Origin: Myoxocephalus aenaeus
Taxonomy: Eukaryota; Chordata; Actinopteri; Perciformes; Cottidae
Reading direction: 5' to 3'
Assembly (NCBI GenBank): GCA_038501785.1
Contig: JBAMJR010000031.1
Span: 10,449,001 to 10,513,000 of the forward strand
DNA: 64,000 bases
Of the stretch, positions 46,893-59,639 are shown in pieces. The notes beneath the pieces were generated by a model. It was not told where the DNA came from. It did not search any database and saw only the letters and a program-made list of their open reading frames with translations. Positions within the stretch are counted from its first letter, which is position 1. Every line of letters starts with the position of its first letter. The position numbers and the translations under genes are program-made.

Positions 46893-48750
46893 GCTTAAGA
46901 GGTTTTAAAGTTTTGTTCTACGACATAAAACTATCATAGACAAAATGTTGAAGCTTTTACGTAAGTGGTAAAAAAAAATTGTCCACCTTGAGGTTAGTAG
47001 AGATGACCTGACGTCATGCCAGCGTTGTGTAGTTTGTTTTTAGCTTTAGTGTAAATTATTTATTCTGCTGATTTCAAGGAACGAGAATTGTCATTTTAAG
47101 ATGATAATGTAGAAATTCCCCGCTTTAGGTGTGGGCAAAACCCAGCACTATATTTTAACAAGTGTAATACCAACTTTAAGGTTTCTAAAAGTGGAGGTCA
47201 TGAAGCTGACCCAGGTCAGAGGAGGACACAGTTTACTGACATGCAAAGTCTCCTGGAGCAGCATTAAATAGAAACGTTTGAGCATATTTGCATGTGGAGG
47301 ATGTTATGGTCTGTTTGTATGCACGAGGCCTAGCAGGAGCTCGCTACAGCCGTCTGCCGCCGTCCATTATGGTGACGCGTGTGATGATGTGTGTGACACA
47401 ACTGGAGAGGAAGGAAGTTGAAGAAAGCCGGGTCATTAATCATTTGCCGGTGACACATGAACACGCGCACACATGTATATTTCTACACACGCACACACAT
47501 GTAGCTATCGGGTTGGCGCTGAGCTTGCAGCTGGACATGTATACAGACTGTAAGGAGAATGAGCTCACAGCTGGACTTCATGCCTCAGTCTGGATGGACT
47601 CCACTTCCTAGCTCCACACTCCTCCATTCCAGAGCTGCATACTCGTAATCCAAACCCAACAGCACTCAGCTGGACCTCACAGACTCAGGGTCAGCTCAGC
47701 TTGGATTTTGCACTTAAATGCTCTACACTAAATAAGGTTTACTTACAGAAACGTTTTTTCTTCAGTAATGTTTTCAGTTCAAAAAGTATATATTGCTCTG
47801 ATGCCAAGTGACTTCTGTATCTTTAAACAGTCTGTCGGCCCTAAACATGCCTTGAAAACCTGAAATCCGAAAGAACTTTCTGAAAGGCACAAAAAAGAGC
47901 TGGAGGGTAAATGCTTGTCAGCTAAGGTGCATTACTAATTCAATTAACAAAAGCAGCATTATAAACTGAACTTTTTTTTTCCCGAGCACTTTAGGGGAGC
48001 AGAAACAAATAGAGAATACTACATTGACCTATTATTACTCTTTAGGTCGAAATAGCTACATCAACATTAGCATTCATTTGGAGTCATGTTTGTCCACCTG
48101 ATGCATTTAAGTCCAATATTCACTGTCCTGGTAGCTCTTTTTTGGTCTCCATCAACTCCTGATGGAAATATCTGGGTCTTTAGCTGCTAAACGCTCCACT
48201 ATGTTCACTAGCAAGTCTCTAACGTTGTCTTTCTGCTGGTTGGTGCTCAGCAGTGAGTGTTTAGAGTTTTTCTTTCTTAAAACAGTCGCCTGCTCTGTTT
48301 AAAATAATGAGGACTGTGATTGTGAACCAAAACTTAAGTTGTGAGCCGCATTCAGGTGATAATTCTCTGTGGGTTTATGACCCGTTTATCATTACACGTT
48401 ACATTTGTTTATCGTAAAGATATTGATTATAGCAACTTTAGGGTGAGAAATGCATCCCTTCTGTTGGGCCCAACACAAACGTTGTGACACCAATAAGTCA
48501 TGATTTAAAGGTTAGGACGCCCATTCTCATTCCTCTAGTCTTCTTTTCTTAATATCATCCGTTGCCACAACAGTTTGAGAGTTTAGGATGTCCTGCTCCT
48601 CACGGTGCTGATGAGTCCCAGAGGAGGTCCTGGCACAAAGTTATACAACTGGCCTCTTTCTGCTGCACTACATTAATCTTCCCCTGGTTGCAAACATCTT
48701 CCTGTAACATCTTCCTCATGCCTGCTTTGCTTCACGGGGAAATTTATTAG

Positions 48751-48753
<3 letters not shown>
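46893..48753. other. Gene desert segment
   Basis: No exons or complete repeats recognised. 47330-47470 looks unique and CG-containing, and includes the PBX-HOX-like word TCATTAATCA (47433-47442). Confidence 0.35.

Positions 48754-48811
<58 letters not shown>
48754..48811. repeat. (TG)n microsatellite
   Basis: Uninterrupted TG repeat of nearly 30 units. Confidence 0.98.
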
Positions 48812-49895
48812 TTATGAGCATGCATGTGTGGGCGGACAGGGTAATTGGTACTGTGTATGTGCTCGGGTCTGCTGAGGCCAAACGAGGCTTCACTGTATAC
48901 ACGTACAGTGGTGCTGTGCTGAGCTGTGGGGGTGTGGGAAAGCGAAGTACTTCAGAGGGAGCTCAGGAAGAATGAGGAAATTGCAGACAGATAGGCCTAA
49001 TGGTTGTGCTGAGGGAAGAGGTTGTAGGGCCAACAGCTGCTAGCAATCCATCTGGACCAGCCTGGAGAGCTGAACCGGACCGCTCCACAGTGACGTGTTC
49101 GCCTTCTGGGGACGAGTGCACTGGGACTGTTCATCAGACCAGGGACAAGAAGGGCTTGCAATAAATTCATGGAGTTTGTTTTAAAATCCCTTGAAGAGCT
49201 CATTTATTCAGAAGCAATAAGACGGAACTTGGAGAATCTTTAAAACGGAACAAATGGGTTCATAATCACATCATTATGAATGCATTCCAAATACATACGA
49301 CATAATTCCTGCACAGATCAAACTTTGGTAGTTAAAAGTAACACCAGCTCATTTCAGGGAACAGGAAAATGAGTAGATGCTTTTTTTTAAGCGGTGAAAT
49401 CTCCTTGGTTCCTTGTTCCTCATGTTCTTAATGTCTCAGAGATCAGCTGTCAGAGAAACATGTGATGCATTCTTTTCATCCATTTTTTGTTGGAAAAGTT
49501 TCCGTTTCTGTAGGTGGCCCTCTTTTGTTTGTCTGTGATTGTGGGAAAGTTAAAGTACCAGCATACTGCAACAGCGTCTCTGAAACAGAATACTTATCAT
49601 ATATTATTATATTATGACAAGTCATGTGAACACTTTGTACCTCCACCAGCAAACTGTTTAGTAATTAGACACGTCTTTCCCACCTGTTTGTCAGAGTTGG
49701 CTAACAGGTTGAGGCAAGTGAAGGAACTTTTGTTTCGTTTAGAATGAATGTTTTAGTTTTTTAAGAACACAGGAAATTGAACAGAAATTTAAACTTTACT
49801 TTATACTTACGCAGCGCTATTTCTATATCAAAATGTATTTTTCTTTCAAAGTGTGAAATGTTCCTCTTTCTGCTCAAATGGGGAGATTTGCAATT
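48812..49895. other. Gene desert segment, nothing recognised
   Basis: Unique-looking sequence with no splice-bounded reading frame. Confidence 0.35.
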
Positions 49896-50625
49896 TAAAG
49901 GAATAGTTTGATATTTTGGAAATTGTGTTATTTAGATTTAGAGGAGAAACCACTTTTATGTCATTATGGTAAATATTAATTTTCAAAGATGTTCGAGTCA
50001 AGGTTTAGCTTAGCAAAGCATGAAGACTGGGTAGCATAACGCTATCCTAAAGTAAAAAAAAAAATCAACTCACTAATTATCACTGTATATCTCATTAATA
50101 TAAACCAAGGTGAAGAACCTCAAGCTGTGGTTTTACTGGGGGTTATGTGGCAAACTATTTATTGGCTGTTAACTGACTTCTTAAAGTTCTGTCATAATTA
50201 GGGGAATGTTATACTCTGTGCACTAAGCCAGGCGAGCTGTTTTCAGTCATCATACTAAGCTACGATAACTGTTTGGTCTTCATATTTACCGGAGTGGTAT
50301 CATCTTACTTTGTGCAAGAACATTTTATTCTTATGTGTGCAAACCTTTTCCATCTTGAAAGGAACAGGCAGTAGTTTACAGAGATAGAACCACAGATGTT
50401 TCAAGCGTATATTTAAAAAACGACCAGAGTTTTCAATTCTTTATAAAAATCCTGTTCTTTAATACAAACTGAACACATTCATTCTAACAAAGGTTCCTTC
50501 GATTGCCCACATGTTTTATGCTACGCCAAGCTAACCGACAGCTGGCTCGAGCAACATATTCATTGATCTTCTCATCTACCTCTCGCCAAGAAAACAAAGT
50601 GTATTTCCCAAAATGCTGAAACAAA
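49896..50625. mobile_element. Old fish MITE with long inverted repeats
   Basis: Left end GGAATAGTTTGATATTTTGG, then GGTTTAGCTTAGC and CATGAAGACTGG. The right part is the inverted form: CTACGCCAAGCTAACCGACA, TTGATCTTCTCATCTACCTC, GTATTTCCCAAAATG. This palindromic, GCTTAGCTTAGC-rich repeat is frequent in fish. No TSD defined. Confidence 0.65.
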
Positions 50626-50629
50626 AACA

Positions 50630-52578
50630 TGTCATGACACCGTGCAGTTTATTAAGTTGTAACTGATCAGGCCTTGCCCTACAAAGAGCTGTTGTTAGTG
50701 GAGGTAATGTTATCTACAACACAGCCAAAAAAGCATCAGTTACAGTTGAGCAATGAGAGAAATATTGCTTATTCTGTTCTAATCTCATCTGTGAGGAGGG
50801 ATTTTGGCAAGTGACAGATGAAAGTGCAAGTACCTCTGGACAGCTGTTTGATTCATTCTGGATGTAACATCGATCCTGTTGTTGATGTTCAATCATGGAG
50901 CTATAAAATAAGGAAAAGGGCTCAGCTAACCTTCTCTGGTTTGTGTAGCTGATTTGTCAGAGCGAGGGGTGAAAGCTGATGAGGAGAATTTACTCACTGC
51001 CCTCCTCTGTTGCCTGATTCCCTCCTCAGCTCCTCTGGCCATGTGGACGAACACGCCACTGCACGTATGCATACATGCACACAAACCCCCAGTTTTACAA
51101 GCACTCGCACAAGCAGGCGCCCATATGCACGCACACAAACCAGCATGAATGCACGCACGCACACACAAACACACACCCTCTAACCTCACTATGGTCTCAC
51201 ACAGCAGGCCTGCCATAAATCAATGGGCAGGATCGTGTCTGCCAGTTAGACTAAACAAGAGCATTTGTGAGGATTTGCTCTCAGCCATTAATCATCTTGA
51301 CAGCTTGAAAAACACATTTCCCCTTTAATGACTGTATTTGGATAATCAGCTCTGTTTCCCTTCCCACCCTCTCCCTGGCTCGCCCTCCTATCCCCTCCCC
51401 ATTTTCTCCTTTTTTTTGCCCCAAGCGCCATCATTGACAAGAGGGTAACTCACTATTAGAGGAGGAGAAGCCGGAGGAGGGACTGTGGAGGTGAGGGAGG
51501 GGTCTTTCACCGTCTAAAAGGGTTCTCCGAAAAAGTAAAAATAATCAAGCTGCCTGTGGAAAAAAGGTTTTTTTTTCTTCACCTTCACTCAACAAACCGC
51601 AAGGCCTCTGCTAATATAAACTTGTGTATGTGAGCGCACACACTCACACTGACAAAGTCCTGCTGAATTAAACACAGAGAGCTTATGGATGGATTGAGCT
51701 GCAAACATTAACCATGAACGTCCTAATCTGTAAAGCTTGTCAGGATCTTAAAAACATAAACCCACCCTGCGATGTGAAAATGTGATACAAGATGTGTGTT
51801 GTGAGGACCGTAACGTGTTGCAATCGACAGAACCACTTTTTATATGAAAATCTCCCAAAACAAAATGACTGAGTTTACATAAAATGTTCTAAAATATCAT
51901 TTGAAAGATGGACATGTTGTTTCAGGTGAACTGAGTGTAAAAAGAGTAAAAGGAAATGGTCAAAAACCTCACTGCATGTTTAACATGGTGGGTTAAATCA
52001 TTTCTGTCTGCACTGCAGGAGAGAAACGCAGAGCATCTTTTTACGTTCACTGGGAAGGAATCAGGCCACTGTGTCACGCTGGACCAACAGTGTCCAGGGA
52101 CTCTGGAGCTGTCAGTGAAGCACCTTAGGGAGACAAGGGGAGTGAAGCTGAAAGAGAGAGAAAGAACATCTCTTCAGTTTAAACAGCCTTTTCTTAGAGT
52201 TTAGCTAACGTAAAGAACTGGAAAATGTAAGGTTTGTCATTTATTTAAAACTGCAATTACTGATTATCTGTTCGTCTGCTGTGGCCAAAAATAATACAAT
52301 GTAGAGTGAAAACAAAACAGTACATTTGGACTGTGAACTGAACAATGTAAAATCACTCTACAAAGTTGAAGTTATAAATACAGATAATAGAAACTTGAAA
52401 ATAAGATACTGCCCAGTCAGCGTTGTCTCCCTTCAATGTGATGAAGATGAACTTGCAGCGTATTGATGTATCGATGTAAAACTGGGTATCATCGGGAAAG
52501 TGGAATTGATTAATATTGTTAAAGTTAGGGTTGGTAATGTTGAGAAATTAGCGAAAGTATGCTCAATCTTTTTTTATT
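50630..52578. other. Gene desert with candidate noncoding block at 51190-51660
   Basis: 51040-51180 is a CA/GCAC-rich tract. 51190-51370 is unique-looking and holds CCATAAATCA (51213-51222) and CCATTAATCA (51285-51294), the latter directly followed by TGACAG (51298-51303), then TAATGA and GGATAATC homeodomain-type words. No coding frame. Confidence 0.4.
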
Positions 52579-52586
52579 TATTATCC

Positions 52587-53863
52587 CAGTGATTGTCAAC
52601 CACTGTGCCGCGGCACACCAGTGTGCCGTGAGAGATCGTCAGGTGTGCCGTGGGAAAATGTTCAATTTCACTTAATTGGTCCAAAAAAATATTATTTAGT
52701 TGCCGCAAATGATTTTCCATTGTTGAGCGTCTGAGCTGCAATATAGTGGCTGGCAGAGTAATATAGAACAGGTCTGCACCTTGTTCTGCTATTAAACAAA
52801 CTAAACGGCCGTATGTTATTGATCTTATCTACACAGCATGTCATTTCTGGGTCGCGTCTACAACTCTGCTCTGCTCTGTGTCGCGCACGCGGAGTTCCAC
52901 CCGATGCGCGCAGGTGAGACACAGCGGAGAGAGAGAGACAGAGAGCGGCGAAAAATATGTCGCGTGCTTTTCACAATGGGATTTGCTGCTGAAGCTATCA
53001 GTATTTTAACCTATGAGCTCTCACTGTTAAAGCCTAACAGTTCATGTATTTGCAGGTCAAGACAAACAGCCTGGAGCTCCATCAATGACGTTTCTGACTT
53101 AGAGAGGCTCTGGAAATATTCTTCCAAAAGCCTGAAAAACACCCTGCAGTGATAAAGTCTGCACACTTTGTGGTTGTCATTAAAATAAATGAACACCATG
53201 TTTCCTTTAAGTCAGTATTTATCAAACTGGGCGGTATTTATTACAGGTGTAATACCTTTATTACAGGTATTTATTACAGGTGTGGCGCAAGAGGAAATGC
53301 TGATTTTAAATGTTCACAGTCCGCCGTTAACAGGTTACGCTTGCGCATGCGCCGATTCTTGGCATTTCGCCAAAAGCCGATCTTTATGAGATCTCTGTGA
53401 GGTCGGCTTTCTGCTGTTGTGTCTCTCAACATTGAGCATGAATTGAGAGCCGTATCAAATCTACAACCCCGTTTTAAAAAGATTTGTAGAGGAAAGCAGC
53501 CACTAATACTGATACAACGTGATGCTCACATATCTGCACTCATTCCGTTTTGTTTTGCAATAGCTTATTGTTTTCCACAATAAGCTATTTAGTAGTAACT
53601 AAATATTAGTTATTTTTTGCATAACTTTATTTTCATTTTTCTAACAAAGTGATAACACTTTTTTTTTTGTCTGATGGAGCAATCTGGTTTACTTGAAACA
53701 CTGAATACTCTTCCATGCCAGTAGGTAGCGCAATAATGACCTACCATATATGCTGTATTATGCTACAATGTGACATTTTGTAACTTTTTAGGTTGTTGGT
53801 GTGCCGCGGGATTTTTTTATTGTAGAAAATGTGCCGCGGCTCAAAAAAGGTTGAAAAACACTG
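52587..53863. mobile_element. Non-autonomous hAT element with 8-bp TSD
   Basis: Ends CAGTGATTGTCAACC and, inverted, CAGTGTTTTTCAACC; TATTATCC flanks both sides (52579-52586 and 53864-53871), a perfect 8-bp duplication. GTGCCGCGG words lie near both ends. No transposase. The inside is an inverted, diverged copy of the core of the 3676-5749 element: compare TTACGCTTGCGCATGCGC at 53335 with GCGCATGCGCAAGCGTAACC at 5036. Confidence 0.88.
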
Positions 53864-53871
53864 TATTATCC

Positions 53872-54357
53872 AACCAAAAAACTCAGCTCAGAGTTCAACA
53901 CTTTTCCAAAGAAAGAAGCAATCACACTAGCTCCAAAAGTAGCTAGATCTAGCGAGAAAGTCGACAAGTCAGCAACACTACAGCCCGTCTATTCAGGCCT
54001 CCCTCCAAATCCACTCCCTGAAAATTACCATTACCACAAACAAAAACAACGAACATATCTAGCAGTTGGTGGAAATGGCTTGACACACAGCTGAAATAAT
54101 CTCAAACCATGGCGGGAACACTTCAGAAATGTAAGTCTTGTAATTGTAAGTAGTATCAGTTGTTTTAGATCAGACTTTAAAAAAAAGTATGAGATCCAAA
54201 TTAAAAGTAAGTATACAAGATGTCATTAACACTGTTATGCTTATTTGACAGAGATCTTAAAATACAGGGGTAACAACTCAATGGGCAGCTGATGCAAAGT
54301 GACACCAGTCATATCTAAAGTGATGGCTCTGCAGGGAGGATGTTTAATTTTGTTATA
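53872..54357. other. Spacer, nothing recognised
   Basis: AT-rich flank of two insertions with no coding or repeat signal. Confidence 0.35.
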
Positions 54358-55902
54358 CACCGCGTTCCACATTATTATGCAAATTACACTTTGCTCAGAT
54401 TTTCCTAAATAGTAATGCACAGTCAGTCAGTATCATTTTCAAGTCATCAACTGTTAGAGTATAAGTCAAATTCTATTGAACAAACCTCCTAATGATAACT
54501 CAAAATGCAGTGTTCCAAATTATTATGCAGAATTTCAGAGTTTCAAGATATTTTATAGGTTGTTAAGAACAAATCAGTCATTTGTTGAATTTGCAGCATT
54601 AGGGGGTCATATTTACTGAAATCAAGAAAAGTTTGAATCAAAAACATCTTAACAGGTCAAGTTACATGTTAACATAGGACCCCTTCTTTGATATCAACTT
54701 CGCAATTCTTGCATCCATTGAACTTGTGAGTTCTTTGATAGTTTCTGCTTTAATGTCTTTGCAGGATGCCATAATAGCCTCCCAGAGCACCTGCTTGGGT
54801 GTGAACTGCCTTCCACCCACATAGATCTTTTGCTTGATGATGCTCCAAAGGTTCTCAATAGGGTTAAGGTCAGGGGAAGATGGGGGCCACACCATGAGTT
54901 TCTCTCCTTTTATGCCCATAGCAGCCAATGCCCCAGAGGTATTCTTTGCAGCATGACATGGTGCATTGTCATGCATGAATATGATTTTGCTACGGAAGGC
55001 ACGGTTCTTCTTTTTGTACCACAGAAGAAAGTGGTCAGTCAGAAACTCTACATACTTTGCCGAGGTCATTTTCACACCGCCAGGGACCCTGAAGGGGCCT
55101 ACCAGCTCTCTCCCCATGATTCCGGCCCAAAACATGACTCCGCCACCTCCTTGTTGACGTCTCAGCCTTGTTGGGACATGGTGGCCATTCACCAACCATC
55201 CACTACTCCATCCATCAGGACCATCAAGGGTTGCACGACACTCATCCGTAAACAAAACAGTTTGAAAGTTAGTCTTCATGTAGTCCTGAGCTCACTGCAA
55301 CCTTTTTTGCTTATGAGCTTGGTTTAGGGGTGGCCGAATAACAGGTTTAAGGACACTTGCAAACCTCTTGAGCATCCTACATCTTGAAGTTCGCGAGACT
55401 CCAGAGGCACCAGCGGCTTCAAACACCTGTTTGCTGCTATTCAATGGCATTTTAGTGGCTGCTCTCTTAACCCTACGCATTTGTTTGGCAGAAATCTTCC
55501 TTATTTTGCCTTTGTCTGAACAAACCCGCTTGTGCTGTGAATCGGTGACAAATTTCTTCACCGTCCGATGATCACGCGCAATTCTTTTGGAAATATCCAA
55601 TGTTGTGATACCTTGACCAAGGTATTGCACTATTTGCCGCTTTTCAGCAGCAGAGAGATCCTTTTTCTTCCCCATTTTGCCTGAAACATGTAGCTTGCTT
55701 AATAATGTGGAACATCCTTCTTAAGTAGTTTTCCTTTGATTGGGCTCACCTGGCAAACTAATTATTATTATTACTATTTGGATGATTGAAATCATCCAAA
55801 TAGCCCTGAGACACAATACTATCCATGAGTTTCATTGAAAAACCAAAAAATTAATGTTTATGACCCTTAAATACAATTTGCCTAATAATGTGGAACGCGG
55901 TG
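54358..55902 (-). mobile_element. Tc1-like element with DD37E transposase
   Basis: Ends CACCGCGTTCCACATTATTA and, inverted, CACCGCGTTCCACATTATTA; TA flanks both sides (54356-54357 and 55903-55904). A single transposase gene fills the middle on the minus strand. Confidence 0.93.
54662..55675 (-). pseudogene. Tc1-like transposase, DD37E type, one in-frame stop
   Basis: Start ATG at 55675 (MGKKKDLSAAEKRQIVQYLG), helix-turn-helix with TTLDISKRIARDHRTVKKFV, a basic KGKIRKISAKQMRRVKR linker, then the catalytic core: Asp in VLFTDECRATLDG, Asp in IFMHDNAPCHAAK, Glu in LNPIENLWSI. I count 37 residues between the second Asp and the Glu (DD37E). The frame is interrupted only by a TGA at 55294-55292 after KQKRLQ, where relatives have Trp; otherwise it is open over 337 codons to the stop at 54662. 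One G-to-A change explains the stop. DD37E matches the group I remember as TRT. Confidence 0.9.
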
Positions 55903-58250
55903 TATGTCTGTTGCCTCGCCTCCTCTCTCCTTGCGTCTCCTTCTTGCCTCCTCCACTCACATCTCCTGTGGGCGCGACTATGACGAGAGGAGAGGAGGCC
56001 AGGAAAGGAATCGAGGATGCACAAACTGAGAAATGGGAAAGGAAATGTCAGTGATGCTGGATCACTGACATGGCTTGAAACACTTAATGGAACTAAGTAA
56101 TCTTTTTGTTTAGTACAGTAATGGCACCTGTGCTTTTCTGACTATGATCAGACAGATCAAAATGTTTGCTGTGAAAAGCTGCATTTCACTTTTAATGGCG
56201 TATTTTAGGGATCCATAAACTAAGTGCAGTTTTTCCAAAATAGGAAGATGAAATAAAACAAAACTTGAGACATAGCTTCCTCAGCAACCAGTAAATAACC
56301 ATTGTTCTACACATACACAATTATTCATAGCTTCATTGTAGCCTTACACAGGCTGAGAAACACAGCTGACGTGTGCTATTGAGTGAATGTGTAATGTGTA
56401 TTGATGTGTGTGTATGGGCTGGGCTCCTACGATGTGTTGACATGTGGAATGATGTATGTTTGAACAGTTGTGAGACAACTATGTCTGAATACCACACAGA
56501 TGAGTGATGGTGGCGCATAGACACTCTGAAGTCACAGTCTCTCCGTTACCAAACATCTCATGTGTGTTAAGTGACTGAAGAGAGATAATGTGACATCTGT
56601 GACTGTTTTTTTTCAATGCTTGGCTTGGACTTTAATTTACACGACACACAATCACACTCGCATAGTTTTGGGCAATTTATCTTTAATTTATTCCAATTCA
56701 CCAATTTGCCCTTGTTTCTGTTTTTGCAATTCATCCTGTATCTCTTTCATCTTTCCTATTTTCTCTGAATTGTTTATCATCTAGTATGTGCCTATTCATT
56801 TATTTTGAGAAAGGTACAATCTGCCTTAATGGGGCTGCATTAATCCTGCAAGAAAAGTTAATGATACACAAGTGATAAACTGTGTATCTTGACTTGCAGT
56901 TCAGTGGCTAAAATGAGCCTCTGAGTCTGGATGCCCATCCAGAGGAGACATAAAACAGGCCCATGATGCTCAAAGTGAGTACATGATGACCACAGGGCGG
57001 CCCAAATAGGAAGAAAAAAAGAAGTTGTCAATCAGAGCATGAATTCCAACCATCAGAGCTGCTTCTCGTTCCCTGCCAAGGCACGTTCGTTGCCGAGCCC
57101 TCGTGGCATCTTCGCCGGCGATCTCCCAGCGCGGCAACAAAATGCAATCCAGCTGGACACGCAGTCCAAGTGCTATTAGCAGTGCACCGTACTGTAATTA
57201 AAATGTTCATTTCTCCACCGGTGGTTAGGGGTGGCGTGTCTATTAACGGTGCTCACTCACACCACTGGAACTTTGGAGAGGCCACAGCGGCTCTGGGCAG
57301 CTTTCCATGTCGAGGCCAAGTGAGGTTTGCCAAGGTCAGGGCCGGCTGCACATAAAATCACAAGCACTACTTCTCTATCTCTGAAACGGCAGCCGGGCTG
57401 GCAGTCCCTCTCTTTTACCAGTCAATAGATGAATCAACCCCAAAAGCAGGAATTATACAACCATCTAGATTTTTAGATACATTTTTTGTTGCACTACGGC
57501 GTGTTAAAATATTAACATTTTCAAACAACAAATGTTTGAAATGTTTAGATTTGCACGTGGGCGAAGTATGAAATACACAGGCTACTTTTATTGATTCACA
57601 GCACAAAATAAATATAAACTAGAGACCATTATGATGGGATCACACCCTGCAGCGATGCCGAATTGGACCAGAGGCATACTGTGTGTGTGTGTGGGGGGGG
57701 GGTGCCCTTGCTCGGACCACACCAATCTTCGAACTCAGCCTTCATTTTGATGTCAACAACACACCTTGAAACTCCAAGGTTTGTAACTGAACTGTGCACA
57801 GTTGTGAAGTTATCGCAGTGACAAAATCTGTCCACAGACAGACAGAAACATAAACACCTCAAACCACAGGCATCAAAACCGCCTCGAGTTCCAGCTTCAG
57901 TAATATACTGTCGGTGTCTGCAGGACAACATTTTGTCATGATGACACACAGACAGACTCACAAGGTGAAAACAATAGCATCACTGTCCCGGTTGGTAAAT
58001 AACCTTTTTAGGATCAGTGCCAATGAGTTGTCAAGAACTGCTGTTGGCCTTGAAGGCCTAATTAAAAGGAGACAGATCCTACGCAGCAACTCGTGTTGCA
58101 ACATATTTCAGCCCTGAATGTTAAAAATCCTAATATTAAAGCTTTAAAACTATAATTACAATACAGTATTGTTATTGTAAACCACAGCATAATAATGTAT
58201 TGTCTCTCTCGCTGTCAATGTCCTTGATGACTGATTTTAGGTCACGTATA
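55903..58250. other. Gene desert with candidate noncoding blocks
   Basis: 57000-57360 and 58000-58115 are unique-looking and not AT-rich, with words such as TTGTCAATCAGAGC, GTGCTATTAGCAGTGCACCG, TACTGTAATTAAAATG and GGCCTAATTAAAAGGAGACA. No open frame with splice logic. These are candidates for conserved noncoding elements; the rest is unremarkable. Confidence 0.35.
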
Positions 58251-59463
58251 CACTCACCTAAAGGATTATTAGGAACACCATACTAATACTGTGTTTGACC
58301 CCCTTTCGCCTTCAGAACTGCCTTAATTCTACGTGGCATTGATTCAACAAGGTGCTGAAAGCATTCTTTAGAAATGTTGGCCCATATTGATAGGATAGCA
58401 TCTTGCAGTTGATGGAGATTTGTGGGATGCACATCCAGGGCACGAAGCTCCCGTTCCACCACATCCCAAAGATGCTCTATTGGGTTGAGATCTGGTGACT
58501 GTGGGGGCCATTTTAGTATAGTGAACTCATTGTCATGTTCAAGAAACCAATTTGAAATGATTCGAGCTTTGTGACATGGTGCATTATCCTGCTGGAAGTA
58601 GCCATCAGAGGATGGGTACATGGTGGCCATAAAGGGATGGGCATGGTCAGAAACAATGCTCAGGTAGGCCGTGGCATTTAAACGATGCCCAATTGGCACT
58701 AAGGGGCCTAAAGTGTGCCAAGAAAACATCCCCCACACCATTACACCACCACCACCAGCCTGCACAGTGGTAACAAGGCATGATGGATCCATGTTCTCAT
58801 TCTGTTTACGCCAAATTCTGACTCTACCATCTGAATGTCTCAACAGAAATCGAGACTCATCAGACCAGGCAACATTTTTCCAGTCTTCAACTGTCCAATT
58901 TTGGTGAGCTCTTGCAAATTGTAGCCTCTTTTTCCTATTTGTAGTGGAGATGAGTGGTACCCGGTGGGGTCTTCTGCTGTTGTAGCCCATCCGCCTCAAG
59001 GTTGTGCGTGTTGTGGCTTCACAAATGCTTTGCTGCATACCTCGGTTGTAACGAGTGGTTATTTCAGTCAAAGTTGCTCTTCTATCAGCTTGAATCAGTC
59101 GGCCCTTTCTCCTCTGACCTCTAGCATCAACAAGGCATTTTCGCCCACAGGACTGCCGCATACTGGATGTTTTTCCCTTTTCACACCATTCTTTGTAAAC
59201 CCTAGAAATGGTTGTGCGTGAAAATCCCAGTAACTGAGCAGATTGTGAAATACTCAGACCGGCCCGTCTGGCACCAACAACCATGCCACGCTCAAAATTG
59301 CTTAAATCACCTTTCTTTCCCATTCAGTTTGGAGTTCAGGAGATTGTCTTGACCAGGACCACACCCCTAAATGCATTGAAGCAACTGCCATGTGATTGGT
59401 TGATTAGATAATTGCATTGATGAGAAATTGAACAGGTGTTCCTAATAATCCTTTAGGTGAGTG
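58251..59463 (-). mobile_element. Tc1-like element with DD36E transposase, copy 2
   Basis: Perfect ends CACTCACCTAAAGGATTATT and the inverted form; TA on both sides (58249-58250 and 59464-59465). About 1.2 kb. Compared with copy 1 it has intact tips and small indels just upstream of the start codon and near the right end. Confidence 0.95.
58283..59323 (-). CDS. Tc1/mariner transposase, DD36E type, intact, 346 aa
   Basis: Same architecture as copy 1 at 30222-31262: helix-turn-helix region with QLLGFSRTTISRVYKEWCEK, GRK linker, then the core with Asp in AWSDESRF, Asp in QQDNAPCH and Glu in LNPIEHLWD, 36 residues between the last two. No stop or frameshift. The five differences from copy 1 (G33, LQFARAH, GMFSWHT, SDHAHPF, FTILKW) make this copy look closer to the family consensus. 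With intact termini and target duplication, it is the best candidate in the window for a functional element; activity is not shown. Confidence 0.94.
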   Translation of the reverse strand: MGKKGDLSNFERGMVVGARRAGLSISQSAQLLGFSRTTISRVYKEWCEKGKTSSMRQSCGRKCLVDARGQRRKGRLIQADRRATLTEITTRYNRGMQQSICEATTRTTLRRMGYNSRRPHRVPLISTTNRKKRLQFARAHQNWTVEDWKNVAWSDESRFLLRHSDGRVRIWRKQNENMDPSCLVTTVQAGGGGVMVWGMFSWHTLGPLVPIGHRLNATAYLSIVSDHAHPFMATMYPSSDGYFQQDNAPCHKARIISNWFLEHDNEFTILKWPPQSPDLNPIEHLWDVVERELRALDVHPTNLHQLQDAILSIWANISKECFQHLVESMPRRIKAVLKAKGGQTQY

Positions 59464-59639
59464 TAAGTCACCAGCCACCGCACACAGGTAAGTGTGGCAG
59501 CTCACCTTCTGAAAGGATGGCGTAGCAGTCATTGGATAGAATAATTGCTAAAATAATCACAGAAATTGAGTTTTGAAGGACATGCACATTCACAAATAGT
59601 GAAAATAAAGACGAATTTCTTTGTTAATATTTGGTTATG

